Part shown: one piece after another, positions 21,971-33,072 of the stretch
How the letters are laid out: each line of letters starts with the position of its first letter
How positions within the stretch are numbered: position 1 is the stretch's first letter
From: Hymenopellis radicata
Taxonomy: Eukaryota > Basidiomycota > Agaricomycetes > Agaricales > Physalacriaceae
Assembly (NCBI GenBank): GCA_015501595.1
Contig: JADNRX010000205.1
Span: 1-64,000, forward strand
Length of the DNA stretch: 64,000 bases
Direction: 5' to 3'
The notes under the pieces: generated by a model
The model's input: the letters and a program-made list of their open reading frames with translations, nothing else
Told to the model about the DNA's origin: nothing
Database searches by the model: none
Made by a program: the position numbers and the translations under genes

Positions 21971-22796
21971 GATTCAACTGACCAGTTTGTTCTCACCACA
22001 ATCTCGCTTTCAAGCTGAAGCTATAGTTAGGAGCTGCGTCGTCGAGGGGCGAAATGGAACGCACTATAAAACTCCTAGAGGGCGAGAGTCAGATCATGAA
22101 AGCATCCTCAAGACAATGACCAACCATGGTATGAAGGCGTCTCGCGATATTTCTGCAGCGTTGAAGACCAGGTACACATACAGTGAGTGCGAAACCAAGA
22201 CAGTAGTGAACGTATCCAACACAAAGAACGTGGTAACCTGTAAGACGCTATCGTCAAAAGCCTTGCGGAATAAATGCTAAGGTGGCCCACCATTAGCTTG
22301 AGGAGAATCGGGTCCAACGGATAGTACCGGAAATATAAGTAAGTCTGCAAGACTGTCACTCCATATAATCTAGCTCGGTGGCGCTCGTCTGTTAGCTCTG
22401 TTTGGTGTGGCGCGCGACTCACGTAGTTGCAATGGTAAAACCGATGAGAATACTGCCCAGTGCCTCCTTGACGGACGTTACGAACACTGCGAGTTCAGCA
22501 GAACTGTCTTCTGACATGGCGATAGTGGCAGATGGGAACAAGACGAAGCTATGCCTTTTGGCTGATAAATCCTCCCAATATCGCAGTTTGTTGGCCGATC
22601 AGAGAATGCGCCAAAACGACATAACTAACTGCGACGCATGAGGAACATCCCCGAAGATCAATCAGTTATGGTTGTTTTGACCGCGAGGTGAAGCTGGAGA
22701 ACACGGTCGTGAGAAGAAATATGGGATTCCTGGTCAGCGGTAAACTCGAGTAGTCGTTCATTGATCTAAGAAGACAAATGAAGTGGAAGTGCTTTC

Positions 22797-23754
22797 TCAT
22801 GATTTAATCATGGGGTAGATGGTAAAGCCGGTCGCAGCTTCTCCAGACGCCACAACACCTCCTGAATCCGCCTTACCCTTTCCTACAATCACTTCTTCGA
22901 CTACCTAGAACGAGAAAATGAGATAAGTGAATGTGCACATCACCAGTGATGTAAACTCGCCTGGAAACCAAAGTGCTCATAGCGACCTCGAGAGTATGGA
23001 GTCGTCGACTCTAACGTGAAGATAGCATCAGGCGTATGCCCAAACGCCTCACGGATAAGTTTAGACATGAATCCTGATGAGAAGGAGATGAGGAAGGTCA
23101 TGCATGTAGGGCGTGCGACGCCATCTATACCTTTGCCTTGGAAGTCTGGGTCAACGCACATAAGCTGGAGATACCAAGCGTCGTCTGGAGTGCCATGCAA
23201 CTGCCTAGCTTCGAATCCTTTGTCAAGCGACGATTCACTAGCATGAATGAGTTCCGTAATGCGCTAGGATATATCAGCCTTCTAAACGTTTGACGCATTC
23301 GGAGCTAACAGACCTTCAGAGCGCCGTATCCCCAGGCCGCGAGTACTGGAATCAATCCCAGGCGAAGTGCCGCCACCATCGAGGGTGGTTTGTGTTCGGC
23401 TGTGATCGGAGGCCGCCAGATTGCAGACGCCGCGATCCTTTCTTTCTCGTTCTCGGTGGCTGGGGGGATTACGACAACAGTGACTCGAGCGCCATAGCTC
23501 CAAGACCTGCGAAAGAGGAAACGGAGAAATTTACGCTGCTTGTTTTGTCGTTTGAAGTCGCTCTTGTCCGTCTTGAGAGGCTACAATGAGAATAAGTATT
23601 AAGACGTCGAGTAAAGGTAGGCACCTACCGTAGTCACACCAGAAAAGAACGTCTGAGGAGGACTGCGATAGAAAGCGCGTTGATTCATGTATACGAGCTC
23701 TTCAAGCTCGTCGCGGGTCGCGACTCGCACATAGGGCTCTGCTTCATTATCCAT
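22797..23754 (-). CDS. GNAT-family N-acetyltransferase
   Basis: The start at 23754 gives MDNEAEPYVRVATRDELEEL. Introns separate VTT, PLKTDKSDFKRQNKQRKFLRF and RITELIHASESSLDKGF. The acetyl-CoA-binding region reads WYLQLMCVDPDFQGKG, joined by an intron to FMSKLIREAFGHTP, then YEHFGFQ, and the last exon VVEEVIVGKGKAD to the stop at 22797. QGKG matches the Q/R-x-x-G/A-x-G/A motif of GNAT motif A, and the LQLMCVDP strand precedes it as expected. The substrate is unknown; fungal relatives are often called small-molecule acetyltransferases. The last intron appears to be GC-AG (GCGAGT ... TTCTAG), which keeps the frame. A fragment of a paralogue lies at 17990-18070. Confidence 0.8.
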
Positions 23755-25942
23755 TTGGCAGGTCAACTTCACAGGAAGAACAAGAGATCAGCGCCCTATG
23801 AGCCATCATCATGATCATGTTGGCGGTGATGGCGAGGAAAGAAGTCAAGTTGCCGGACTTGCCGGTGGCTCCTTCAATGCCGGACTATGCCGAAATTCTC
23901 TCCCTCGGAGTCCCTCCTTCCGACTTGAATGCCAGCGTTACACGGTCTCCGCAGGCTGTAGACCCTGAAGTTCTCCATCTAGACTGGGCCGAGGGATAAT
24001 TTGAATGCGTACAGTGCGGATACGATGTCAACAGATCCTGACATTCACTTCAAAAGATGTTCTTCTCTCCCTGTGAAATACTCCTCGTCAGCATTCGCCC
24101 GCATAGACAGGATCAGACCTTACGCTAACATTGCCATCCTTTACGTTCCGCTGCCCAGGAAGCTGAATACGGATGAAGGTGGTGATTTACTTGCAAGTTG
24201 TTCACGGTTCGCCTTTCTACCAATCATCTAGTTGTCCCCTTTCAAGACTGAACTTTCTGCGAAGGAGCCTCACCACAAGTTCCTCACCGCATCCGTGATG
24301 TTCTCGGCCTTTCAATAGCTCGAACGGGAGGCCGTGGTGAACTTAAAGATCGTTTCTGATAGATTGCTCTCCAGTGGGCATCCACACTCACTCGCCGGGG
24401 TATCGTCATCCCAGGATCTGCGTCCCGGTTACATACTCTCACTTCGGTTCTCCATATGTTCAACTCAGCTCATCAGGCGCGCGAATTTCCAGGCCGGTTT
24501 TACGCTACGAGAACATTCCTATTGCGGTGCCAATGAAATCTATCATTTCTGGTTACTATGTGCTCCCGACAATCTGCCTCAAGTTTCTGCGCTCTTGGGG
24601 TGCCTTGATGTGATTGTCGGCTAACTTTGGAAGTCAGTTGAGTGATTGCACTAACTCCGGTTTGCCACTGACACTCTTGACGGCTGCGCAAACCGTTCCG
24701 GCAGATAAATGTGAGTTCGGTCCCGCAAAGCAGGCGGATGAGCGTAGTTGACCATACCTGTTTAAGAATCTTGCTAGAAGCAACTTCCCAAGTATACGTG
24801 GTCGGCATTAGTTGTACTACTTGCCTCCGTTAGGTCTTTAATGGGCTTGGACTTGGTGATAGATTGATTCTCTGATTAGAACATCACAAGGTTTCGTGGC
24901 GCGCTACGTACTCTGGAAGGATGGCAACCTTCGGGCTCCAAGGAAACACATACGTGTTGACATGGACTCGTACGCTATGTCCTCACGAGAAGGGCCCTCG
25001 CTACACAATGTGGCGTTTCAACGTCTAAAGCATCCGACGAAAGAAGTGCCAACGTCTACTATCGCGAGGGTGCGATGAGTAGCGGTATATACCGGTAACG
25101 CTATGGGTCCCCTAGAACGTTGATCACCACCGGCAACGGTTTCGTCAAGCCGGTGGGCGACTGAAGTATACAGTAGTGTATGTCACATCTGTCTTGCCGT
25201 GGCACTTGAGCTCTTTCACTTGCCCAAATGCGACAGCACAACCCCCGTACCAATCCTGCTGTATGCTGTGCTCGTGCCTACTTATAAATGTAACTACGAA
25301 CCCGCCTCAACAAACTGCCTTCGCTTGCATAATTATAATAGTGTTATATGAGCGGCGCCTCCCAATCTCCAGTCGTGCGACGTTCTACTCCAAGTTGGGC
25401 TTCGCTAGGAACAAAGATCTTCGACTCCTTATGCAAGCCATCGGCGGATCACGCAATTGAAGGTACATCCTAACCTCCAGTTGTTCATTTCAACGTTCAA
25501 CCCCAGATTGGGCTTCGCGTAGAAACAAGTCCGTCGGCAAAACTGTGAACTGCCATAGGCAATGGTATTCAAAACGGCAGGTAATGTTATTGGAATAAGT
25601 CTAAATAGAATATACGATTGAGGGGATGCTGTTCGAAAGAAATAGTAAAATCCTTTCCTACTGGCTAGTTCGAAGAAATAGGGATGAAATGTACAGGTAC
25701 TGGTTTTGTCCATCGATGCGATTATAACGGATGATTGGATGGGCGGCGTATGCTAGAAAAGTGCGATGTGTAGTCGATGCGTGAAAAGTGAATTGGCTGC
25801 TGTACAGTGGGATGTGTCGTTGTCGTAAAAGTCGTAAAGGCGTAGCTGAGCACGAAGATGCCCGCGGGAAACGTGAAACTATAATGATACAACGAGTCCG
25901 ATGTGTTTGAGATTATGAGGCGCTGAAAGTCCACCCGCGGGT
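23755..25942. other. No gene recognised
   Basis: The longest open frames are about 100 codons or less (24334-24624 plus, 24500-24808 minus, 25429-25713 minus). A 62-codon plus-strand frame at 23811-23999 reads plausibly (KEVKLPDLPVAPSMPDYAE) but matches nothing I know. A short imprecise direct repeat (TTGGGCTTCGC...TAG) occurs near 25395 and 25505. Confidence 0.35.
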
Positions 25943-27499
25943 TTAACATTCCGTGTCCTGGATGAGATCGCCGCGCTGTGGAATCCAATCATGAGTGATT
26001 GAAGTGTGGCGTGAACGGTATCCACTTACGAGCATGCGTCGAAACACCCTAATGTCTCTGGTTACCCGGATAGGAATACCACGATAGGCGCAGGCAATCT
26101 TCAAGGACGAGAATGATGAATGCTCCTCGCCGCCCCAAAGATGTACGGTGACAGCCTTCAAAGAATGCTGCGACTTGATTGAATCCATCACGCCTTGAAG
26201 GGGAGTCATCCGGTTCAGGCCAAGAGCCATGTGCTCGAGACAATGTGACGGGTTCCTGTAGCATAAGGGTGTTGCCAAAGGACTCTCGACAATGAGTTGC
26301 CGAAGAGCTGAACACCGATGAAGAGCTCGTGCCTGATCATGGGAGCAAGATGGGAGCGATACAGACTCAAGCTTGGACCCGTGCATATCGACAAGATATT
26401 CGAGGAAGCGGGTAGAAGGATCCTGCTCGAGCCCGACGACACGCAGCGTCTCCGTGGAGTTGTGGAGAAGCCAGTCCATAAAGTCCAACGAAGGAGGATG
26501 TTGGAAGTTCATGTTTAGCTCTGCAAGCGCGCACGGGAAAGGCTCGGAAGCGATTGGTGGCAGTTCTGGGGCAGTACCGCCAATGGAAAGTGATGCGAGC
26601 ATGGGCCACACGCTGAGAAGCTGCGTCAGGGACAGCTGGTTGTCCGACCAGTTGGTGAATTGAAGACGTGAAATTTGTGGCCCGCAGCGCAACAACGCAA
26701 GCGTGCCTTCGTCAAACGACGGGGCGGGACGACGCATGCGGAGGTAGCTCGGAGAACCAATAATATCCCTACCAGGCGAGGCGGAACCAAAGAGGGAGAG
26801 GTTGAGCTCGCGAAGGTTCGGGCAAAGAAGAACGGCTTCGGCGAACAGCCGCTCTGAAAGGCCCAATGGTTGATTATGATCTAGAATGACACGCAAATGC
26901 CGAATGGCGTCGCCGAGGACGCGACCTTTGGCGGTGGTGGAGTCTACAGCCATCTGAAGTGACGCGTAGTCTGATGAGGAGCGAAGTATGACGTTGCGGA
27001 ACAACAGCTTTTGAGCCGCTGTAGACCACTCGGTGCAGACGAGGGAGCATGCGCGCAGGAGCGAGCGGTCGACTTGCAACGAATCATCGAACTGCGCGTG
27101 CTCGATGATGGCGAGTACGATCTCAAGTGGGAAACGGGAGCGGGGAGAACGGGAGATAGGTTGTGAACGTCGGGGATGAGGATAGGAAGGCGTAATAGCG
27201 AATGATAGATCGTGAGGGGAAGCCTGAAAAATATTAGGATCGACAACGGGGGGCGGCGACGAAGAACTCACTCGTGTCGTGTTGCGGTACCAGAAGCAAT
27301 ACGCACCGAGGCCGTATGAGAGGCCCATGACGAGTAGTAGTACAAGAAATATAGACCAGAGGGAATCCGGGGGGTGTAACCCGTAGCTGTAGACAGAGGC
27401 GAAAGGTACACAGGACAATGGGCCCGTATTTATATGGTCGGGCGAGTCATTGTGCCCCCAGACAAGTCCCGAATTGAGGTCGTCAATGAAACAAAACAA
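25943..27499 (-). CDS. F-box protein with N-terminal membrane segment
   Basis: An uninterrupted 518-residue frame. Near residues 48-70 lies a hydrophobic stretch (SLWSIFLVLLLVMGLSYGLG), a likely transmembrane helix, followed by a Ser/Pro-rich linker. The F-box-like region starts near residue 120 (RFPLEIVLAIIEHAQ, then LLRACSLVCTEWSTAAQKLLFRNVIL), typical of mushroom F-box proteins. The rest is leucine-rich. An SCF adaptor role is expected from the family, and membrane tethering is my inference from the helix. The upstream Met choice is uncertain: starting at MGLSYGL would remove half the helix. It is unrelated to the three F-box paralogues of the 6-17 kb block. Confidence 0.8.
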   Translation of the reverse strand: MFCFIDDLNSGLVWGHNDSPDHINTGPLSCVPFASVYSYGLHPPDSLWSIFLVLLLVMGLSYGLGAYCFWYRNTTRVSSSSPPPVVDPNIFQASPHDLSFAITPSYPHPRRSQPISRSPRSRFPLEIVLAIIEHAQFDDSLQVDRSLLRACSLVCTEWSTAAQKLLFRNVILRSSSDYASLQMAVDSTTAKGRVLGDAIRHLRVILDHNQPLGLSERLFAEAVLLCPNLRELNLSLFGSASPGRDIIGSPSYLRMRRPAPSFDEGTLALLRCGPQISRLQFTNWSDNQLSLTQLLSVWPMLASLSIGGTAPELPPIASEPFPCALAELNMNFQHPPSLDFMDWLLHNSTETLRVVGLEQDPSTRFLEYLVDMHGSKLESVSLPSCSHDQARALHRCSALRQLIVESPLATPLCYRNPSHCLEHMALGLNRMTPLQGVMDSIKSQHSLKAVTVHLWGGEEHSSFSSLKIACAYRGIPIRVTRDIRVFRRMLVSGYRSRHTSITHDWIPQRGDLIQDTEC

Positions 27500-30248
27500 G
27501 GGAGAGCCGGCGATGTTTAGTGACTGTTACGTACTGTACGTACTAAATCCGGAAGGATACCGTGGGTGCACTTTTCCATTTCCTGCTCCCTCGACGGAGA
27601 TCTTGTCAAGTCAATCTACAGTCACATCTAAGCGAGCGTTCTCTGCATATGTCTATCCTTACTACTTTCTGGGCTTTCCAACTACCGCCGCCTATGCACT
27701 TGACTGCGCATGCTTACGGAGCCTTACGTTCTCCCATTCTTACGACAGCCTTCGAGTCACAGCCTGCTCAAAGACTATGGTTATTTACACGCGCCTCAGC
27801 TTCTTGGCCGTGCAGGCTCCGGAATGACCAGGGAATGACTCAATCACTTCCTTTTCCTTCCCAGCGCCTACTTATGGAACAATAACCGCCAAGCCAACTT
27901 TGCATGAACGGTAACGTTACCCTCCATTTCAGCCAAACTTTATCCGCCTACGACCAAATATTGACGCGTGCACGCACGGTACTGAAAAATTCGCCGCATG
28001 TTTTATTTCCGATATTGGCCCAAACATGGAGTCAAAGGTCTCCGTACTTACCGCGGCGGCTGCCGCCAGCCTGAGCTCGCATCTGATACTTGTAATCTTT
28101 CCGGAAACGACGCGACTCCCCGTAGTATCCTCATCGACATCAGTGATCTGCCTCCCGTGTCACAGACTGCCACTCTGGGACGTGTCGACTTGGGATCATG
28201 CATCATGCACCGCTTTCGCCCTGGCCGCAGGACGCCTGAACACTCGCGTTAACGTCGTCATTGTTTTAATCAATGTCATCCCATCCGGAGCAAAGCGCTG
28301 AATCCCGGGTTCAAAAATCACCACAGCCGCAGGGTGCACGCATACATACATACTTCAGCTGTCTGCCAATCCAAGTGCTGTTCCACAGCGCAGCCAAGAA
28401 GAGCGCGAACGTAAGTCTGCCCAGATGTTAATGCTATTACACCGGACATGGGCTGGTGGATTTGCCGCCATCTCCTTCTAGAGAGTTCCGCTTTATGCTC
28501 AGATCTGTCTATTGTTATGGAGGCTTACATATCGATGCAAGTGCATTCCTGAGGATCTCCAACGGAAACCGTAAGTATGAACTTGCACCACACATGGCTC
28601 CACTCACGCGCTCGTCCGTGGTGACTCGACTCCCTCATCGATTAAATCCTAATTGTTTATTTTTTTAGCATGACTCAGACCTGTTAATGTGCCTTCTATG
28701 ACCCTGCGACTCACCCATCATGCTCAAGCTTGTCCTCTCTGTAGGTAAAGATAGCCAGTCACCTTCTGGACGCTTTGATCGTACCAAAACACGGCCACTG
28801 ACGCCGTACCAGCTCTAGTGAAGTGAGCCACCGCCGCCCCCACTACGTCGCCACAAAATCGAGACCTAGACCCTACTAGTATAACACCCAAATAACACCT
28901 CCATAACATACCGACTGTAACAATAATGCAGAGACGGAGATTACCAGCACAACATCAGTCACCGGTATATTGAAACATCATATCCGGCATGGCAGCCGAA
29001 CTTGACAATGAGCAAAAGAAAATTTCGCGCGCGCCCATTTGGGCGGACAATGGCATGCAAGCATATGATACGTACGTTCAATTGTCAGGCCGGAAGCCCA
29101 TAATTAACGGGTTACGACACGGCCATAGCATGGTATCGTAAGGACACGAACTGCCGCAGTGCTAAAGATCTTGAACTCGGACGCGGCACCCCGTCGAAGA
29201 ATGCTGCGTACCGATTATCCGCGAAGAGCCCACGCTCATCTCATAGTACAGAGCATAGAACGAGCTCAATCTCCACCCATTTGATGCGGTTGATTGATGC
29301 GCCCCGCGTCAAGTAGGAGAAATGCCAGAGGCGAGACCCACGTATGCCACCACCACCACCACCACCATCACCGTCCGCCCAATAGCAGTCAAAACCCAAA
29401 CACCATTCGGCGTGCAAACGCCCAAGGTTAGTTAGAACGCGCAGGATGCTGTCATGCGGCGGTGACAAGCCGGCCTAGAACATTTCGTTTGACAGAGAGA
29501 AGACGAACACCGGGACGCTGGCCCCCATACCACATGCTGGTGGTGATGTCTATATATCGAAGAGACGGACGGACGGCGTGCGTTTACAGCATCTGCTCCC
29601 GATGTAAGTATGTATTGAAGGTTATCAACGTCACATCGATCTTGAGCGAAGACGTGAGTAGAGTCCTTCCCGCGAAGGTACCAGTCCATCTGGTGTTAAT
29701 CTTCTCTTGGGAGCGATTCCTTCCATCACGATTCACGAGTGACCTGTTCTTTACGAAGCCACTTCGGGTGGAAGAGCTGGATTGGACGAAGAAGCGTGAG
29801 CGCATCCCGTCTGTCTTCAGCTGTTGGAACAGATGAGGTTCGCTACAGAACGATATGCGGGATACTGTCAGAGGTTGCCGGTGCGAGCTGCATGCAGCTG
29901 AGGTGGCCGGCCCTCTTTTCGACTCAACGGGAAGTCCGTAAAAAAGACACGCGGCGTTTAGGAAAGTCTGCCACCATCGATAGGTTACCCATGGACAGTA
30001 GAAGATGGCCTGGGGATGCTGGTTCTGTTGATGATGGTTCCAAATTCGTGTCTCGGAACGCATATAATTGCAAATACTTTCCGCCACACTTGACGATAGA
30101 TCGTAACCTTGAACGAGTGAGGACGTCGTCAGCTTGTTCGTGATTGCAACTGGAGGCGGGGAAGGCTTGGCGATACTTGCTGCGGCTGCGAGCCTTGCGC
30201 GTGACCGTCGTACGGATATGTGTCCCCGCCTACAGCCCATGGCGGCTG
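27500..30248. other. No gene recognised
   Basis: Open frames up to 218 codons (29584-30240 minus) lack recognisable motifs. A CCA trinucleotide repeat lies near 29345-29365. I see no convincing exon chain. Confidence 0.35.
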
Positions 30249-30760
30249 TTAGCCTGTGGCAAATTCGATGATGATGCTATTTTGCGGGTTGGCTGGTCCA
30301 TCTCCACCACCTTGACCTTGTTGAATGTGTTGCCGAATGTTCTCTTCCCAGCTGAATACAAATTGAGTCCGAGAACGTGCAAATGTCGGAGTCAACTTAC
30401 ATTCAGCTATCTGGAGAACTGTCCGAAGTAGCACAACATTTTACAGCATTCTGTGTTAAATAGAAGTTCCAGGCTAACGCTTCCGTGATTCGTATTCGAA
30501 TGATTCGGCCGCGAATGTGGGATGCCAACCGAATGCGAGCGGCAGCGAGAGTGACTATCAAGCCTTGAATATATGCGTTGACTGTCTTCGCGTGGAATTC
30601 GCGGATGGCAGTGTTGAGATGCGATGAAGCGCGAAAACCAGCTTTGAACGGGAGGCATGGCGGTAGGAACGCGATGTATAGGGCGCGATCAATATTTGCA
30701 CGACCAAGTAGCGGCACGTGGGGCAGCACTGGCAGAGGAAAAAACTCAGTTCATCGGGAT
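30249..30760 (-). CDS. Unnamed protein, C-terminal exons
   Basis: Two exons can be read: PLLGRANIDRALYIAF, SSHLNTAIREFHAKTVNAYI and IRGRIIRIRITEALAWNFYL in segments, then, after a very short 34-bp intron (GTAAAA...CTCCAG), IAECKLTPTFARSRTQFVFSW to IIIEFATG and the stop at 30249. It looks like a genuine conserved protein (its pattern is familiar from other mushroom genomes) but I cannot name a function. An acceptor-like CTCTGCCAG precedes the first block near 30740. Only about 60 bp then remain before the COG8 stop codon at 30804, so the N-terminus is missing or overlaps COG8's 3' end. It may be a 3' remnant. Confidence 0.5.
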
Positions 30761-30803
30761 CCATTCCATAGTAGAACATCAAAGAAGAAGAAGAACTCGA
30801 AAC

Positions 30804-32525
30804 CTAGCCACCTGTATACGTCTCAAGCCACCCTTCCCATTCTCGCATCGTCTTGGACAACGACGTATCCTCGCCTTCCACAGCCGTATAGTCCTCCTTC
30901 ACCTGGTACAAACCCTCACCAAACGCACGCCGAACGAACGGCATGAATACCGCAAAGAACACCATCCCCAATGCCTCCCCAATCCGCGCTTCCGCATCCG
31001 ACTGCCCAACCACATTCTTCACGTAGCGCAAGAGAGCCTCGCCCGCCTCAGCCAAACAAGAATCAAGCTCAGCTCGCAAAGTGGACGCGATCGCAACGGA
31101 CGCGACCTTGCGAAAGTCGTTGAACAGCGAAAGCAGGGCATTCGTGTATCGTGCCACCGGTGGATAGGACGCCAATACATGCGGAGGGACATGTAACGAT
31201 TTACTCGGTGCACTACTTTTGGGTGGCGAAGCAGCTGCGCTCGCAGTGATAGCCCACTCCGACGGCGGCGTCGAGTTTCTCAACTGCGACGACGTAGGCC
31301 GGCCCGTCTTCTGCTTAAGCAGTGCGACGAAATTGGCCGTGACCTCCCTCATCTCATCCTGCACGGATCTAAGCACTGCATGCGAACAAACGTCTCCGAG
31401 GACTCCTCTAAAGTCTAGGCCGACGCGGGCGAAAGCCGTGGCACAATGTGCGAGGCGATCGTGGATTGTTGAGAGGGAAGAGAGGGGGATATGGGGGAGG
31501 GTGTTTCGTAGGAGCGGGAGAAGGTGTCGTTGGAGAGCATGGGAGGCATATGTCGCGAGTAGCGGTTGTAAAGAAGGGGTCACCGATTTCGAAGCGGGTG
31601 CAGAGGTGGAGGCAGGGCGTTCTAAGAATATGGTGGTGTAGTGCGATATAATGTCGTTGACACCTTCTCGCCAGGTTTCAATGTACTTTTTGAGTGATGC
31701 GGCCAAGTCCTCCTTGGCGGCTGTGTCCGACGATGGCATGCCTACGAGTCGATTGATATCACGACTGAAGCCTTCTAGAGATGACTTGAGGCAAGCCTCT
31801 CTTCCCGTAATAAAGGCCAAGGCAATCTGCTCTTCAGGGAAAACACCCTCTTCGAAGTCAAACGCTTCCATTTTTCGCAGAAAGTTGACGGCCTTCCATA
31901 ACGCTGGTAGTTTCCGGTTGGGTTCGTGGAGAGTGCCGAGAAGCGAGAATAGCATCTGGGTGATGGAATGCCGGACTTCGGTTATGATGGAGGTGAGAAT
32001 CAATGGGGGAGCGGGCGAAGACGAATAGAGGGACGTGGCGTGGGAGGCTAAGGACAATGCTTCAGAGAAGAAGCCATTGCGAACGCAGGTGTCGATAAGA
32101 AGGGGAATATCTAGGAGATCGCGTATCTTGTCATGCTGCTCGAGCACGACGCGGGCTTTTCTTCGTTCCCCAAGCACAGTCTCCGTCCGCTGGCGCCAAT
32201 TCGACGCGCTGTCCTCGAGTGCGGGTAGACTGTCGCTTATGAGCGAGTCCAGCGACGTCGACAGCGAGTCCAACGACGTGGAAAGGGCGGTGGTAGTGTC
32301 ATGGAGGGAAATAAAGGTCGGATATGAGGTGTGGGTCAACGACGTGAGACTGGATGTGAGATGGTGGGATTGCGTCTGCAGTAGACTCGGTTCCGAGAGC
32401 AGATTATGGAGAGGGAGGGTGGTGAGATAGGACAGGTAGGCCTGCGATGATGAGCTCGTCAGCTCGGGCACCTTGGATGTTCCCAGCAGCTCGGAGAGGC
32501 TATTTGTTTCGCCGACATCGTCCAT
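30804..32525 (-). CDS. COG8: Conserved oligomeric Golgi complex subunit 8 (Dor1 family)
   Basis: An uninterrupted 573-residue frame starts MDDVGETNSLSELLG. The N-terminal half holds the Dor1-type helical region: YLSYLTTLPLHNLLSEP, repeated ALSTSLDSL heptads suggesting a coiled coil, RDLLDIPLLIDTCVRNGFFSEAL, then ALWKAVNFLRKMEAF and EEQIALAFITGREACL. COG8 belongs to lobe B of the COG tethering complex, which docks vesicles at the Golgi for retrograde transport. The length is in the range of fungal COG8 proteins. It shares a short upstream region with the divergent HUB1 gene (about 175 bp between start codons), so the two may share a promoter. Confidence 0.85.
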   Translation of the reverse strand: MDDVGETNSLSELLGTSKVPELTSSSSQAYLSYLTTLPLHNLLSEPSLLQTQSHHLTSSLTSLTHTSYPTFISLHDTTTALSTSLDSLSTSLDSLISDSLPALEDSASNWRQRTETVLGERRKARVVLEQHDKIRDLLDIPLLIDTCVRNGFFSEALSLASHATSLYSSSPAPPLILTSIITEVRHSITQMLFSLLGTLHEPNRKLPALWKAVNFLRKMEAFDFEEGVFPEEQIALAFITGREACLKSSLEGFSRDINRLVGMPSSDTAAKEDLAASLKKYIETWREGVNDIISHYTTIFLERPASTSAPASKSVTPSLQPLLATYASHALQRHLLPLLRNTLPHIPLSSLSTIHDRLAHCATAFARVGLDFRGVLGDVCSHAVLRSVQDEMREVTANFVALLKQKTGRPTSSQLRNSTPPSEWAITASAAASPPKSSAPSKSLHVPPHVLASYPPVARYTNALLSLFNDFRKVASVAIASTLRAELDSCLAEAGEALLRYVKNVVGQSDAEARIGEALGMVFFAVFMPFVRRAFGEGLYQVKEDYTAVEGEDTSLSKTMREWEGWLETYTGG

Positions 32526-32699
32526 TTCTACAGAATTCGATGAGGAACAACAGCGGTAACAGCGACGCGCTCACCGTCGTCGTCTGCAGCGCCAGCGTCG
32601 GCGACATGCAGGATGGTGGATGTATATAGGCAAGCTGATGCGTCAACAATGATCAACAACGCCTTGTCCTCTTACCACCACCACCACCCCGCCAGAAAC

Positions 32700-33072
32700 A
32701 TGGCCCTAATTGAAGTACGTTCGCCGTCTTTTCATGGATTATTCTGTTAGACTCAGTATCTCAGGTCATTGCTAACGACCGACTCGGACGCAAAGGTTGG
32801 CCTACATCGCTGACCACGGTTCATGACTCAATATCTTTTGCTAGTCCGCGTCAAATGCAGTCCCGACGACACCGTCGGCGACCTCAAGAAGCTCATAGCC
32901 GCCCAGACTGGTACTGATTATAAGAAGATCGTCCTCAAGAAATGGTGCGTTCAACAGCTCTTTCTACCACAGCTCTCGTCTAATCGGCGCAACTAGGTAT
33001 ACAACATACAAGGACCATATAACACTCTCCGACTACGAGATCCACGATGGCATGAGTTTGGAGATGTACTAA
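32700..33072 (+). CDS. HUB1: Ubiquitin-like modifier Hub1/UBL5
   Basis: Four exons: 32700-32714 (MALIE), 32765-32795, 32845-32944 and 32997-33072. All three introns are GT-AG and keep the frame. The 73-residue product reads [68 protein letters not shown]. This is the Hub1/UBL5 signature. Unlike ubiquitin it has no C-terminal di-Gly; Hub1 binds splicing factors non-covalently and affects alternative splice-site choice. The family usually ends in a double Tyr; here the end is EMY. It is divergent from COG8. Confidence 0.93.

Larger units (their letters stand above)
18415..22517 (-). pseudogene. DUF6534 integral membrane protein, split by two transposons
   Basis: The start at 22517 gives MSEDSSAELAVF ... 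ILIGFTIAT. Introns separate RLYGVTVLQTYLYFRYYP and VTTFFVLDTFTTVLVSHSLYVYLVF. Host sequence then reads NWSVES, is interrupted by an element (20716-21970), continues as LDVVKIAL*DIITLMAQ over 54 bp, is interrupted again (19628-20652), and goes on with RYMVNSICHH, LAALCDIVITASLIYFLHSARSG, LIDNLILYAVTRGTLTA and HIAVYVNSVLASLNFRT to the stop at 18415. These are the hallmarks of DUF6534, a mushroom-expanded family with seven predicted membrane helices and no known function. Removing both elements and one TSD copy each restores a single frame across the joint, apart from a TAG in place of a likely CAG. Further frame breaks occur downstream. Confidence 0.75.

Noticed and set aside
29584..30240. 218-codon minus-strand frame as a gene
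   Set aside because: It is open but shows no motif or conserved block, and overlaps long plus-strand frames; not supported.
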